A DNA stretch of 64,000 nucleotides from contig JBKBII010000001.1 in assembly GCA_046299415.1 (NCBI GenBank), forward strand, positions 124,001 to 188,000. Reading direction: 5' to 3'. Below, in pieces: positions 9,602 to 18,426 of the stretch; position 1 is the first letter of the stretch; each line of letters opens with the position of its first letter. The notes beneath the pieces were generated by a model. It made no database searches and was not told the DNA's origin. It saw only the letters and a program-made list of their open reading frames with translations. The stretch comes from JBKBII01 sp046299415 (GTDB lineage: Bacteria; Pseudomonadota; Gammaproteobacteria; Ectothiorhodospirales; Ectothiorhodospiraceae). A program made the translations under genes and the position numbers.

Positions 9602-10222
9602 ATGATCTCAAAATCCGGTCTTCGCTCCACGCCTAGATTGTCCCGCCAGCGTTCATTGCTCCGCTCAAAATTCGAGCGAGGTCGGAGCACGGCGTACAGC
9701 CGCGGGCTTTCAATCGTCGACTCGATGGTTTGTGTTTCCATCCTTGGGATCACGGCCTCGTTGGGTTCTGCTGGATTTGGAGCCTTGCAAGCGAGTGCGC
9801 AAAAGACTGACGCGGTCAACACTGTGCAAACGACCTTGCAATTCGCCCGGTCAGAGGCGGTCAAGCGCAATCAGACGATCTCCGTATGCGCGAGTACTGA
9901 CGCCGCTACTTGTAATGCCGACTGGACTGATTTCAATCAGCTGATCGTCGTCGACGCTACCGGCGTCTTGCTGCGAGAGGCTGTCACGTTGCCGGCATCT
10001 GCAAAAATCGTTCAAGCGCCGTTCTCTGGTCCACTGCACTATCGGCCGGCCGGAAACCTTGATGGTCTGGATGGTGCTCAGCTCAGCGCCGGCGCCGCGC
10101 AACTAACGTTGAGCATTTCTGATCGGCAAACGGGCTGTGTCGAGTTACTGCCGAGCGGTCACACACGGGTGGTGCAGCCAGGCGACCCACGGCCGTGTGG
10201 GCTCTCGGGCGTCGAGGCTTAA
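9602..10222 (+). CDS. Minor type IV pilin, FimT/FimU (GspH) family
   Basis: This 206-residue pseudopilin is the first gene of a minor-pilin cluster. The prepilin site is SRG followed by LSIVDSMVCVSILGI, so predicted cleavage is after Gly35 and the N-methylated residue would be Leu. Residue +5 is Asp rather than the usual Glu. The rest matches the GspH domain (TTLQFARSEAVKRNQTISVCAS), with paired cysteines and a C-terminal CVELLPSGHTRVV strand. Such proteins prime pilus assembly from the inner membrane. The 35-residue leader is longer than typical. It is divergent from the channel gene and followed after 9 bp by pilV. Confidence 0.85.
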   Translation: MISKSGLRSTPRLSRQRSLLRSKFERGRSTAYSRGLSIVDSMVCVSILGITASLGSAGFGALQASAQKTDAVNTVQTTLQFARSEAVKRNQTISVCASTDAATCNADWTDFNQLIVVDATGVLLREAVTLPASAKIVQAPFSGPLHYRPAGNLDGLDGAQLSAGAAQLTLSISDRQTGCVELLPSGHTRVVQPGDPRPCGLSGVEA

Positions 10223-10231
10223 GACGTCGTC

Positions 10232-10750
10232 ATGACGGGCAAAGGCGGGGCTCAAGCGTTGTCAGTTGCATTCGATCGACATCGACGTTGTATGGATCGC
10301 CGATCTTTCCGTCAGGCGATCGGCTGTGGTTTTACGCTAATTGAAGTGCTGATCGCCTTGCTCGTCGTTTCTATCGGTTTGCTGGCTCTGGCAGGTTTGC
10401 AAACGAAGGCGTTGACGTCGGCTCATTCGAGCTACCTGAGATCGGTTGCGGCGATTCAGGCCACCGACCTCGTCGAGCGAGCTTGGGCTGATCTCTGTGT
10501 CTTGTCAGGAGCCGGCTCTTCGGTGACGCCGAATGCCGCGTTCACAAATCTCGTTGAATCATGGAACGCGGCAAATAACGGTCTTCTCCCTGACTGGAAC
10601 ACACAGGCGACGGCTTTCGATCCCGCCACGGGGGCCATTGAGATCGACATCCGTTGGAACGAGCCTCGTTTCGTCGGTGATTCGACAGAAGAGCGATTCA
10701 CCTACGCCACGCGTCTTCCTCTGGCCGCTTGTGGGCGTGACGCGCCATGA
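10232..10750 (+). CDS. pilV: Minor pilin PilV
   Basis: The protein has 172 residues. A class III leader ends in Gly, followed by FTLIEVLIALLVVSIGLLALAGLQ, the PilV signature with Glu at +5. The next segment, SAHSSYLRSVAAIQATDLVERAW, is also typical of PilV. It is part of the FimU-PilV-PilW-PilX priming complex of type IV pili. The ATG at 10232 gives a 33-residue leader. An in-frame ATG at 10292 would give 13 residues and is equally plausible. It overlaps pilW by 4 bp, indicating one operon. Confidence 0.88.
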   Translation: MTGKGGAQALSVAFDRHRRCMDRRSFRQAIGCGFTLIEVLIALLVVSIGLLALAGLQTKALTSAHSSYLRSVAAIQATDLVERAWADLCVLSGAGSSVTPNAAFTNLVESWNAANNGLLPDWNTQATAFDPATGAIEIDIRWNEPRFVGDSTEERFTYATRLPLAACGRDAP

Positions 10751-11472
10751 ATAACCTGTTTTTGAACCGTTTGAAAGCGGCGACTTTCGTTGTCGTGGTG
10801 CGGCGTAGCAAGACCGTGTCGCCGTACGCTCTTCGTGGGGTCACTCTCGTCGAGCTAATGATTGCGTTGACTCTTGGATTGTTGGCTTTGCTGGCCGCAA
10901 TTGGAGTGTTCGAAGCCAATCAGCGCGTCATCAACGAGAAGAGCCAGATTGATCGGGCCCAGGACACGATGCGTTACAGCAGCACCCTTCTTGGACGCTT
11001 GATTCGTAATGCGGAGTCGGTTTTGCCGGGGTCGAATGCGGGTTCGCTTCGTCTGATCACTCGTGGTGCACCTGGTATTGTCGATTGCTTCGGAACGCCG
11101 CGACCAAGCGGCCGATTCGCGATGAATCTTACGGTTGATAGTGAGCCAACATCCGGGCAGCCCGTTTTCGTTTTGACCTGCGCAATTGATGAAGACGTAC
11201 CCGACGGTCAGGTGCCGACTTTTGGACCTGCTCAAGTTTTGGCCCGCTGGATTCCACAAACGGAGTTCTTGTTTGCCGAGCGACCTGCGAATAATGGCTG
11301 TGGTCAGTGGTCGACCGTGGGAGCGTTTTCAACAACACCACCGGCTGACGCGCAGATGACTCATGCGGTCAGAATCGTCATGGTGGCTCCCGGGCAAGAC
11401 AGTCTTCTGATGACAGCAACCTTGCGTTCGAGCGTCGTTGCTATGGACCAGAAAAACACGGATTGTACGTAG
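10747..11472 (+). CDS. pilW: Minor pilin PilW
   Basis: The protein has 241 residues. The leader ends at Gly31, followed by VTLVELMIALTLGLLALLAAIGVF with Glu at +5. A PilW-type segment follows (QSQIDRAQDTMRYSSTLLGRLIRNAE-like, about residues 58-85). The C-terminal half contains several cysteines that could form disulphides in the periplasm. Its ATG overlaps the pilV stop, so the genes are translationally coupled. It belongs to the minor-pilin priming complex. After it comes an AT-rich spacer before pilX, where these genes are usually adjacent. Confidence 0.88.
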   Translation: MNNLFLNRLKAATFVVVVRRSKTVSPYALRGVTLVELMIALTLGLLALLAAIGVFEANQRVINEKSQIDRAQDTMRYSSTLLGRLIRNAESVLPGSNAGSLRLITRGAPGIVDCFGTPRPSGRFAMNLTVDSEPTSGQPVFVLTCAIDEDVPDGQVPTFGPAQVLARWIPQTEFLFAERPANNGCGQWSTVGAFSTTPPADAQMTHAVRIVMVAPGQDSLLMTATLRSSVVAMDQKNTDCT

Positions 11473-11787
11473 CACTCAATCAAGGACTTGGTTTAAGTCA
11501 ATGGAGGCGCAGACCATTGTAAGGAAGATCGGTGTCGGTAATTAAAAATAAATCGACTGCCTTGAGAGTTATTATTTTTCGTATTTTTTCGATCGTGTTT
11601 TCTAAAAAAATGACGCGAAGTTAAAACTTAACAGGGTAATGTTAAGGGTTCGATTGGTTTAACAGCATTATCTCAAGAGTCTCTTCTAACCATTGCTTGA
11701 TTACCGATTATCTTGCGAAACCAAATGACGCCAAATTAGCGGTCGTTTCGTTCGTCTGGCCGTATCCGTTTAGCCTGCAGGAGGGTC
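11473..11787 (+). promoter_or_regulatory. AT-rich spacer pilW-pilX, probable promoter region
   Basis: These 315 bp are visibly AT-rich against a GC-rich background, with runs such as AATTAAAAATAAAT near 11540 and TTATTATTTTTCGTATTTTTTC near 11568. GTTAA/TTAAC motifs recur between 11620 and 11665, including GTTAAAACTTAAC. No ORF is supported. It may hold an independent promoter or regulator site for pilX. That is inference; no exact -35/-10 pair is assigned. Confidence 0.4.
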
Positions 11788-13683
11788 ATGATGAGCCGTC
11801 AATTTAAGAATCTATGGCCGTTCAGTTCTAACGGTTTTGGATCTAAAAACCGATCCCGATCAAGGGTTCGGGGAATTCCTTTGTCCAACGCTCGGCGGCG
11901 ATTTCGAAGCACACGGGGCATTGCACTGGTCGCGGCACTCGTCCTTCTTGTTATTTCAACGTTGATTGCTCTGAGTGCGATGCGTGGAAGCGCCGTGACA
12001 GAGCGCATGGTGTTCAATCATGACTCGCGGACCGAGGCCTTGATGGCTGCGGAGGCGGGAGCTGCGGCTTTTAAATCAACCCTCGACGAGTTTTTGAGCC
12101 AACAATCGCGATGGCCTCGACCCGATGAGCAAGTGGCTTTGACAGCGCCATTTGTTTCAGATCCGGTTGGCTTTTCGAACATTCGCACCTCGATTTCAGA
12201 TCCTGTTTCACCAGTCGATCACGCTTTCTTTCAGTTGGCCGCGGTGCAGTGGGATGACGTAGAAGAAGTGGTGTCTTTTCGCGCCATCGGGCAGCGTCGT
12301 ATTGCGGATGAAACGGAAAGCGTTCAAGAGGTTTTCGTTCGTCTGGCGGCATTAGGGTCGACAGATCCGGGGCTCGATGGCGTATTAACCTGTGAGAACA
12401 TCCGCGTAGGGAGTGCGGGAAGCAATGATCTTTTTGGAAGTTTTGATCCTGAGCAATTCGACTTCTCAAATCCGTTGAGCAATATCAATGATCGCGGCAT
12501 TCTGGAGTCAACGGGACCCTCCGGTTGGATTCGCGTTGCGGGTAATTCGCGTGTGCAAGGTCAGGTGCGATCGCAAGACGGTGTTGATCTGCGGAATGGT
12601 GCGGAAATTCAGGGAAACGTAAGTACGGCAGGTCAAGTCGATTTGCGTAATCAGAGCCGCGTCGCGGGTGGCGTAGCGGCGGGTCGGGGCTTGACGGCGC
12701 ATAACAACAATCGGACGGTCGTTGTCGGTGATGTGAAGGTCAACGGTGATTTGAGTCTTGGGGGCCAGAGGCGTATCGACGGGTCCGTGCAAGTGGGGGG
12801 CTTGGCTGGGGCCAACGACGGAACACTGGTTTCGGGCAGTTTTGAGACTGGACTGGGTGCACCGGCTTCGGATTCGTTGCCCTCGGTGCGTCCGCGTGGC
12901 TGTGATCCTTTCGATATCGACGATATTGTGCTGCAGGTATCGAGTGCAGGTGTGCCTCGACTGGGTTCGACGACATCGACGCAGAGTCTTGATATCGCGA
13001 TCGGCGCCAGTGAGATGGTCGTGAACAATAACGGTTCCGGCTCGGGTCGTGTGAGCAATGGGGTGCACGATGCTGAAACGATCGACTTCATGGGAAGACA
13101 GGTCTCCGCTTATAACTTTGACGATCTCAACATCATGGGACGCCTTCGTGTCACGGAAGGCGATGTCCTGATCATCGTCGATGGCGATTTAAGGACTTCA
13201 GGAGGGGCCCCGAGAATTGAGGTGGCCGATGGTGCAAATGTAACGTTTCTGGTTAGGGGGCAGACGCGCTTGGGAGGGTCGTCTGCGGGGGCCAGCGCGC
13301 TAGACGTCAAGGGCGACGACTTTTTCCTCGAGCGCAACGGGCGTAAGGTTCCACGTTTTTCGCTGTTCAGTGATGCAAATGATCCGGGAAACAGCGACGC
13401 CAATGACCCAACGGCTATCAACGGCGAGCGCTCGATTTTGATCAACACCGGTGATGCATCCGGTAGTCCGTTGAATCAGGCCGGTTTGATTTACGCGCCT
13501 CGAGCCAATGTTCAGTTGACGGGTCCGGGTGGATGGTTTGGAGCGGCCGCGGCACAAGCATTTGAGGTCGCGGGTGGGAGAGGTTTTTTTTACAACGAGG
13601 GCTTTAGAGGAACGGTCCGTTCGCTAGCGTCATCGCGCATCGATCACTGGTCTGAGCGTGTCGAAGTGGCCGCTACACCTTGA
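11788..13683 (+). CDS. pilX: PilX-type minor pilin with large beta-solenoid-like extension
   Basis: The 631-residue product starts with a leader ending in Gly44, then IALVAALVLLVISTLIALSAMRG and a PilX_N-type helix (RMVFNHDSRTEALMAAEAGAAAF). As in other PilX proteins, +5 is not Glu. Typical PilX is about 170-200 residues. Here residues about 250-350 carry short repeats of the kind LRNGAEIQGNVSTAGQVDL and VKVNGDLSLGGQRRIDGSV, like bactofilin or polymer-forming beta-helix rungs. A C-terminal region resembles the DUF7305-like part of other large PilX_N proteins (LIYAPRANVQLTGPGG). An AGGAGGG site at 11779-11785 supports the ATG at 11788. No pilY1 or pilE follows. Confidence 0.82.
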   Translation: MMSRQFKNLWPFSSNGFGSKNRSRSRVRGIPLSNARRRFRSTRGIALVAALVLLVISTLIALSAMRGSAVTERMVFNHDSRTEALMAAEAGAAAFKSTLDEFLSQQSRWPRPDEQVALTAPFVSDPVGFSNIRTSISDPVSPVDHAFFQLAAVQWDDVEEVVSFRAIGQRRIADETESVQEVFVRLAALGSTDPGLDGVLTCENIRVGSAGSNDLFGSFDPEQFDFSNPLSNINDRGILESTGPSGWIRVAGNSRVQGQVRSQDGVDLRNGAEIQGNVSTAGQVDLRNQSRVAGGVAAGRGLTAHNNNRTVVVGDVKVNGDLSLGGQRRIDGSVQVGGLAGANDGTLVSGSFETGLGAPASDSLPSVRPRGCDPFDIDDIVLQVSSAGVPRLGSTTSTQSLDIAIGASEMVVNNNGSGSGRVSNGVHDAETIDFMGRQVSAYNFDDLNIMGRLRVTEGDVLIIVDGDLRTSGGAPRIEVADGANVTFLVRGQTRLGGSSAGASALDVKGDDFFLERNGRKVPRFSLFSDANDPGNSDANDPTAINGERSILINTGDASGSPLNQAGLIYAPRANVQLTGPGGWFGAAAAQAFEVAGGRGFFYNEGFRGTVRSLASSRIDHWSERVEVAATP

Positions 13684-14029
13684 GAGCGCTGAGTCGGTCG
13701 GTCGCGGAACGCTGACTAAGCTCAATTGCGGGGGACTGGCGCTGTGGTTTCGAAACAGCTCGATACATCCCATCCGGTATCGCCGGGCGCCGTAGCAGCG
13801 CGAGTCAAGCGATGTCGCCACTTTCGATGTGAAGCAAGCTCGCGATATGAAAAGCTCGGTAAGAAAAACCGGACGTGAGCCCTGGGCGACGAGTGAGACC
13901 GTGTCCATCCACCGTTAGAGGGTCTGCGTTCTTGGATCGCGGAACGCCGATAGTGCGGATAGGAGCGATTGGAGATCGGGTCGGTAACGGTTGCGGTCGA
14001 GCCTTCACTCAGGTCTCGTGGGTTTTGTG
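13684..14029. other. Convergent non-coding interval
   Basis: These 346 bp lie between pilX (+) and the MalY-type gene (-). Several short frames overlap each other and none has a convincing start. I see no strong terminator hairpin. Confidence 0.4.
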
Positions 14030-15472
14030 TCATGGGGTTCGTCGACGCGGCCCGGCGCGCTCGAGACGCAGACAGGCCTCTTCTGCCAGCGCCGAAGTCG
14101 TTGCTAGGTTGATCCGCATGAAACCATGACCCTCGTGACCTTGATCACTGAACCAGACGCCTTCAGAGAGGCCAAGGCCGAGTTCGTCGATAAAGTATCG
14201 CCGGAGGCGATGATCCGCAGGGTCAAAGTTCGGCGAACCTGGACCAGGTGACAGGCCCAGTCCGCGGCAATCGAGCCATGCGAGGTAAGTGGCTTCGGGT
14301 TCGATCAGCTCGATCGGTGTTGCCGCGAGTGCCTTGCGAAGACGCGTGATTTGGCGGCCGACGTGATTCATCAGCTGATCGGTCCATGCGTGGCCTTGCC
14401 GATACGCGGCGATCAAGACGCTTTGTTGTAACAAGCTCGGTACAGTCGGGTGGCGAGGGGCCAGGTAATTCTTGAGCGTCCTGCGGTCTTCATCGTTCGG
14501 TACGATCGCGTAAGCGCCTCCAATCCCGGCCGTGTTGAATGTTTTTCCGGGCGCCGTGAATGACAGTGCTGAGCATCCAGCGTCTTGCGCGATGGGCAGA
14601 AAGGCTTCGAAGCGGCGCCGTGAGCCAGAGGGGGCCACGTTGTCGCTAAGCGAGGCTCCGTTGGGTGGCCGGGTGGACAATGCCGTGGCAGGGTTTTTTT
14701 CGGTCGGAGAACTGGAAACAGAGCCACCGGAATGGACGAGGTCCATATGGATTTCGTCGGCGATGACGCGGACGCCGTGATCGGCGCAACGTTCAGCGAG
14801 CGCGCAAAGTTCAGTCTGTGTCCAGGTCCGCCCGCCGGGATTGTGCGGGCTGCAAAGCAATAACGCCTTGGCCTTCGGCAGTAAGGTCTCAAGGCGTGAC
14901 CAATCGATGCGATATCGTCGCTCCACTCGCAAGTGACGAGGGTCGCTTTGCGGATTTTGCGGCGTTGAGTGGTTGTTGGTGTTGAGATCAAACGAATCGT
15001 CCGTGGGTTGGAATTCTCGATCCGTTGGGACCGCGGCGTCGTCAAGCATCAGCGGACATTCGAGGCGATTCCGGCGAGTGTCGTCGATCAGTGTGAGTAA
15101 GGGACGGTAGATGGGCGGCATGACGATGACGCCGTCGCCCACTAAAGTGAATGCCTCAACGGCGGCGACGATTCCTGAAATCACGGCGGGAACGCTCAGA
15201 AGGTGATTTGGATCGACAGGATGGCGATGCTTCGATCGATGCCAATCAACGACGGCTTCGCGCCATTCGGGAAGCAAAATTGGATAGCCAAAGGCTGGAT
15301 GGCCGGCGAGCGTGGCATGCAAAGCCGACGTTACGAAGCTCGGTGTTGGGAAGTCCATGTCTGCGACCCACAGCGGTAAGACGTCGTCGCGACCGAAACG
15401 AGTCTTACGAAGCGCGTATTTTTCTGTCGCGCTGTGAGGGCCTTGAGCGAGGAATTCGAATTCTGCGGTCAT
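14030..15472 (-). CDS. MalY/PatB-type PLP-dependent C-S beta-lyase (candidate OvoB)
   Basis: This fold-type I aminotransferase-like enzyme of 480 residues matches the MalY/PatB cystathionine beta-lyase family. N-terminal LPLWVADMDFPTP, substrate-loop PPIYRPLL, SPHNPGGRTW, VIADEIHMDLV and the PLP-lysine region TAPGKTFNTAGIGGAYAIV are all visible. Two hydrophilic insertions, about residues 155-195 and 255-300, make it longer than the usual 390. The start at 15472 (MTAEFEF) fits the family. The frame is open further upstream but looks non-coding. The gene lies downstream of ovoA on the same strand, and ovothiol synthesis needs a PLP sulfoxide lyase (OvoB). It is therefore a good candidate for that step, although MalY-like lyases also act on cystathionine. 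Confidence 0.88.
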   Translation of the reverse strand: MTAEFEFLAQGPHSATEKYALRKTRFGRDDVLPLWVADMDFPTPSFVTSALHATLAGHPAFGYPILLPEWREAVVDWHRSKHRHPVDPNHLLSVPAVISGIVAAVEAFTLVGDGVIVMPPIYRPLLTLIDDTRRNRLECPLMLDDAAVPTDREFQPTDDSFDLNTNNHSTPQNPQSDPRHLRVERRYRIDWSRLETLLPKAKALLLCSPHNPGGRTWTQTELCALAERCADHGVRVIADEIHMDLVHSGGSVSSSPTEKNPATALSTRPPNGASLSDNVAPSGSRRRFEAFLPIAQDAGCSALSFTAPGKTFNTAGIGGAYAIVPNDEDRRTLKNYLAPRHPTVPSLLQQSVLIAAYRQGHAWTDQLMNHVGRQITRLRKALAATPIELIEPEATYLAWLDCRGLGLSPGPGSPNFDPADHRLRRYFIDELGLGLSEGVWFSDQGHEGHGFMRINLATTSALAEEACLRLERAGPRRRTP

Positions 15473-16203
15473 GGCGTCGATGATGGCGCATTTTTGTCGA
15501 TGCGGACCAGTGGATTGGTGTGGCCAAATGGGTCGTGACCGATGGCCCACCAGTCACGAAGACAGTCGAGAGGAGTGCTGCGGGGCGAACGCGATGGTAT
15601 ACGCTGTGATTGAGTCGCTTAGATCGGCGTTCGCCGTTGCGAGGTCAACCTTTGGAGCGCTTGGTGGTTTGGAACCGCAATCGCTTGACGAATCTGGGCG
15701 ATGGGAAGTGTGAGCGATCAATCCGCAGAAGTGCATCGGCTTGACTGGAAGGCCTTACGGCCGCAAGAGGGCGGCCCTATGCTGCGCGCTTTAGTGATCG
15801 AATCGGAGGATTTCGACGCGCTAGGTCGTGGCGACCGCTCAGGGTTCCCGGCTCTCGGCGTGGATCTCGAGACCGTAGTTCTGGCGTGTTTTTTTCGATG
15901 AAACGGCATTCCCGCTTTTAACAAATGTTCACTTTGACAAAGGTCTCATTTACGAGTGACTTTGGTGCCGGCCGGCGCATGATTATTGGCGCTGACACCG
16001 AATAGCGGCGGTTTGCAGGGTTTCCGACCGGCAATCCGCCCCGCTTAGTCGAGGCGCTGACGACGTGAACAAGGTGTGGCGGCGTAGGTGAGCAGCGTTA
16101 ACGAGCGTCAGGTTGTGGCGCTGTGTGGCCTTTTGGCAATCGATGGCCGTCGTGATCTGAGGTATTTTCGCTGTCCGTTCCCGCCACTACGGTGTCGTTG
16201 GGT
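15473..16203. other. Non-coding interval ovoA-lyase
   Basis: These 731 bp lie between two minus-strand genes. A 66-codon frame at 15701-15901 (+) has no recognisable family. No strong terminator or repeat is seen. The length argues against simple co-transcription of ovoA and the lyase, though it does not exclude it. Confidence 0.4.
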
Positions 16204-18426
16204 TCAGCGGCGGCGCCAGAACGTCAGTTGTGACAGCGTGTGTTGATGTTTGCGCGCGGTTTCGCGAATGACAAAGGGGATGTCCATCGGCTCGCCAACG
16301 AGTTCGAATGAGCCGGCCATCATGTTGCGCAGGGCGTCGAAGGTGGTGATCGGGCGTCCGTTTTCGTCCTGCCGTCCACCGATCCAAGCCTCGCGCGGTG
16401 TTGATTCTTCTTGCCAAGTGTAGGGAGATGCCAGCGCTAGCAGCCCGCCGGGCTTGATCCGAGTCGCGATATCGGTCAGGAAACGCGCAGGGTCGTACAG
16501 GCGATCGATCAGATTAATCGCGCAGACGAGATCAAAGCCCGTGAACTGGGGTTTTAGATTGCAGGCGTCCTGTTGCCAGAATTCGACGTTGTTGCGTCGC
16601 TCGAGGCCGAGCCGATCGAGGTCGATCTCTCGATCTTCGTGTAATTCGCCTTCGGTCGGAACGCGATAACGGACGGTCTCACCCTCGAGCAGCTTTTGTG
16701 CGACCTGCACAAATCGGGCTGAATAGTCGAGGCCGACGACTCGGCCAAAATGAGGCGCCAGCTCAAAGCTCAGACGACCAACCGCGCAACCGAGGTCGAG
16801 GGCGACTCCGCGCGGGCGTCCGTCTAGCTGTTGCAGAACCGCTTCTGCGATTGCCTGTGGGAAGTTAGCGACTCCGAAAGCACCGCGGCCGTAGTGAAAT
16901 TCGCAGTATTGAGAAACTAAAGCGTCACTTTCGTAATGGGTATCGGTTGCAGTGGTCTCGCGCAAGGGAGTGGCCTCGACGTAGCGGAAGCCGGCGTGTT
17001 GGAAAAAGTGCCGACGAAAGGCGTAACGGGCGTGTTCGGTCGCTTCGTTACCGGTGGAGATCCAGGATCCCCCGTGAATCAGGTTGTGCTGACGATCAAA
17101 AGTCGGTACTGAAAAGTCGTCGTACAACGGGTGGGGCCTGAAACCAGGGAGCGCATCGATCGGGGTCTCGGTCCACTGCCAGACGTTCCCGATGACATCG
17201 AAGAACGCGCCGTGGGCGAAGTGATCGACAGGGGTTGACGAGGCGAAGTGCTCGAGATTGACGTTGGCCGGGACGACTTCGCCCCAGTCGGGCTGATCGG
17301 GAACCTTGGCGTATTGACGCAATCGGCGATACTCGGCTTCGGTCGGAAGCCGAATCGAACGCCCCGTCGTTTCAGCTTTCCATTCAGCGAAGGCCTTGGC
17401 CTCGTGAAAATTAACATCGACGGGCCAATCCCACGGCATGTCGGTGATGGCCGCCAGGCTGCGATAGCGGTATTGCCCGTCTGCCACCACCCAGAATGTC
17501 GGGTGGCTGGCTTGGCGATATTGCGCCCAGCGCCAGCCTTCTTCGCTCCAGTAGCGCTCTGTCCGGTAACCCCCTGCCTCGACGAACTCGGCGAACTCGG
17601 CGTTTGATACGAGCATTGACGCGGCTTTGAAGTCGGCGACCTTGGCAACGGCGGTGCCATATTCGTTATCCCAGCCATAAAGCGAGTGGTCGAGCGGCTT
17701 GCCGAGGTTGATGGTGGCGCCAGGGATCTTGATGAGGTGGTTGCGGGGGGCATCGTTTCGGTCGCGCCGCATGAGTTGACAAGCCGGCCAAGCGGGTTGT
17801 GGTTTGACGTTTTCGATGGGCAGTTGACGGATCAAGACCGAGGATGTTTCGAGGTGAATGCGCTCGTGTTCGATGCCCATCAAGACGGCCCACTGCGGAT
17901 GCTGATCTGGGCGGATTGGACTCGTCCAGTCGAGGTGGTCGATGACGTCGACGACGCGGTTTCGGACTTGGTCGCGGTATTCCCGGACTCGTGAAACACT
18001 CGGCCAGTCGTAGTGCGATTCGTCGAGGTCGTCCCAGGACATCTCGTCGACCCCAATCGCGAACAGACCCTCGAACTGAGCGTCGACGCGCGTGGTGGCT
18101 TTGGCCGCGACCAGTTTGTTGATGAAAAATGTCGCTGTATGGCCGAAGTAGAAGATCAGTGGATGGCGCAGACGCTCGGGCCTCTGATAGAACGCTGATT
18201 CCGTGGCGAGTAGCGTGAACAGAGATTCGTAGGTTTCGTAGGTGCGGATGAAATAGTCACGGACCGAAGCGCGGGTCGCTTGTGCGTCACCCGTGCCGGT
18301 TAGTTTCGGTATGCGAGACCGATGAGTGTCAAACTGTGCCCGTTGTTCAGCGCTGATCGTAAGGCATGACTGAGCGGTTGTTTCAGCAACCGAGGGCTCG
18401 CGAACAGCAGCGGAGGTGACGGTCAT
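16204..18426 (-). CDS. ovoA: OvoA: 5-histidylcysteine sulfoxide synthase / mercaptohistidine N-methyltransferase
   Basis: The 740-residue protein has the three-part OvoA architecture. A DinB-like helical domain with the iron-ligand region GIEHERIHLETS comes first. An FGE-sulfatase/EgtB-type domain (about 240-480) follows, with NVNFHEAKAFAEW, RLPTEAEYRRL, VIGNVWQWTE and LIHGGSWISTGNE. A C-terminal SAM-dependent methyltransferase (about 520-740) has motif I LDLGCAVGRLSFELA. OvoA is a non-haem iron enzyme that couples histidine and cysteine with O2 to the sulfoxide. The methyltransferase domain methylates the mercaptohistidine, leading to the thiol antioxidant ovothiol A. ATG 18426 is chosen because upstream sequence is not family-like. 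It is divergent from the ceramidase-like gene. Confidence 0.95.
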   Translation of the reverse strand: MTVTSAAVREPSVAETTAQSCLTISAEQRAQFDTHRSRIPKLTGTGDAQATRASVRDYFIRTYETYESLFTLLATESAFYQRPERLRHPLIFYFGHTATFFINKLVAAKATTRVDAQFEGLFAIGVDEMSWDDLDESHYDWPSVSRVREYRDQVRNRVVDVIDHLDWTSPIRPDQHPQWAVLMGIEHERIHLETSSVLIRQLPIENVKPQPAWPACQLMRRDRNDAPRNHLIKIPGATINLGKPLDHSLYGWDNEYGTAVAKVADFKAASMLVSNAEFAEFVEAGGYRTERYWSEEGWRWAQYRQASHPTFWVVADGQYRYRSLAAITDMPWDWPVDVNFHEAKAFAEWKAETTGRSIRLPTEAEYRRLRQYAKVPDQPDWGEVVPANVNLEHFASSTPVDHFAHGAFFDVIGNVWQWTETPIDALPGFRPHPLYDDFSVPTFDRQHNLIHGGSWISTGNEATEHARYAFRRHFFQHAGFRYVEATPLRETTATDTHYESDALVSQYCEFHYGRGAFGVANFPQAIAEAVLQQLDGRPRGVALDLGCAVGRLSFELAPHFGRVVGLDYSARFVQVAQKLLEGETVRYRVPTEGELHEDREIDLDRLGLERRNNVEFWQQDACNLKPQFTGFDLVCAINLIDRLYDPARFLTDIATRIKPGGLLALASPYTWQEESTPREAWIGGRQDENGRPITTFDALRNMMAGSFELVGEPMDIPFVIRETARKHQHTLSQLTFWRRR

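Noticed and set aside
13750..13766. LexA-like box CTGT...ACAG near the pilX 3' end
   Set aside because: The spacing is 9 rather than 8 and it lies between convergent gene ends.
15701..15901. 66-codon frame between lyase and ovoA
   Set aside because: A weak GGGAAG is present upstream of an internal GTG, but no hydrophobic, domain or repeat features support it.
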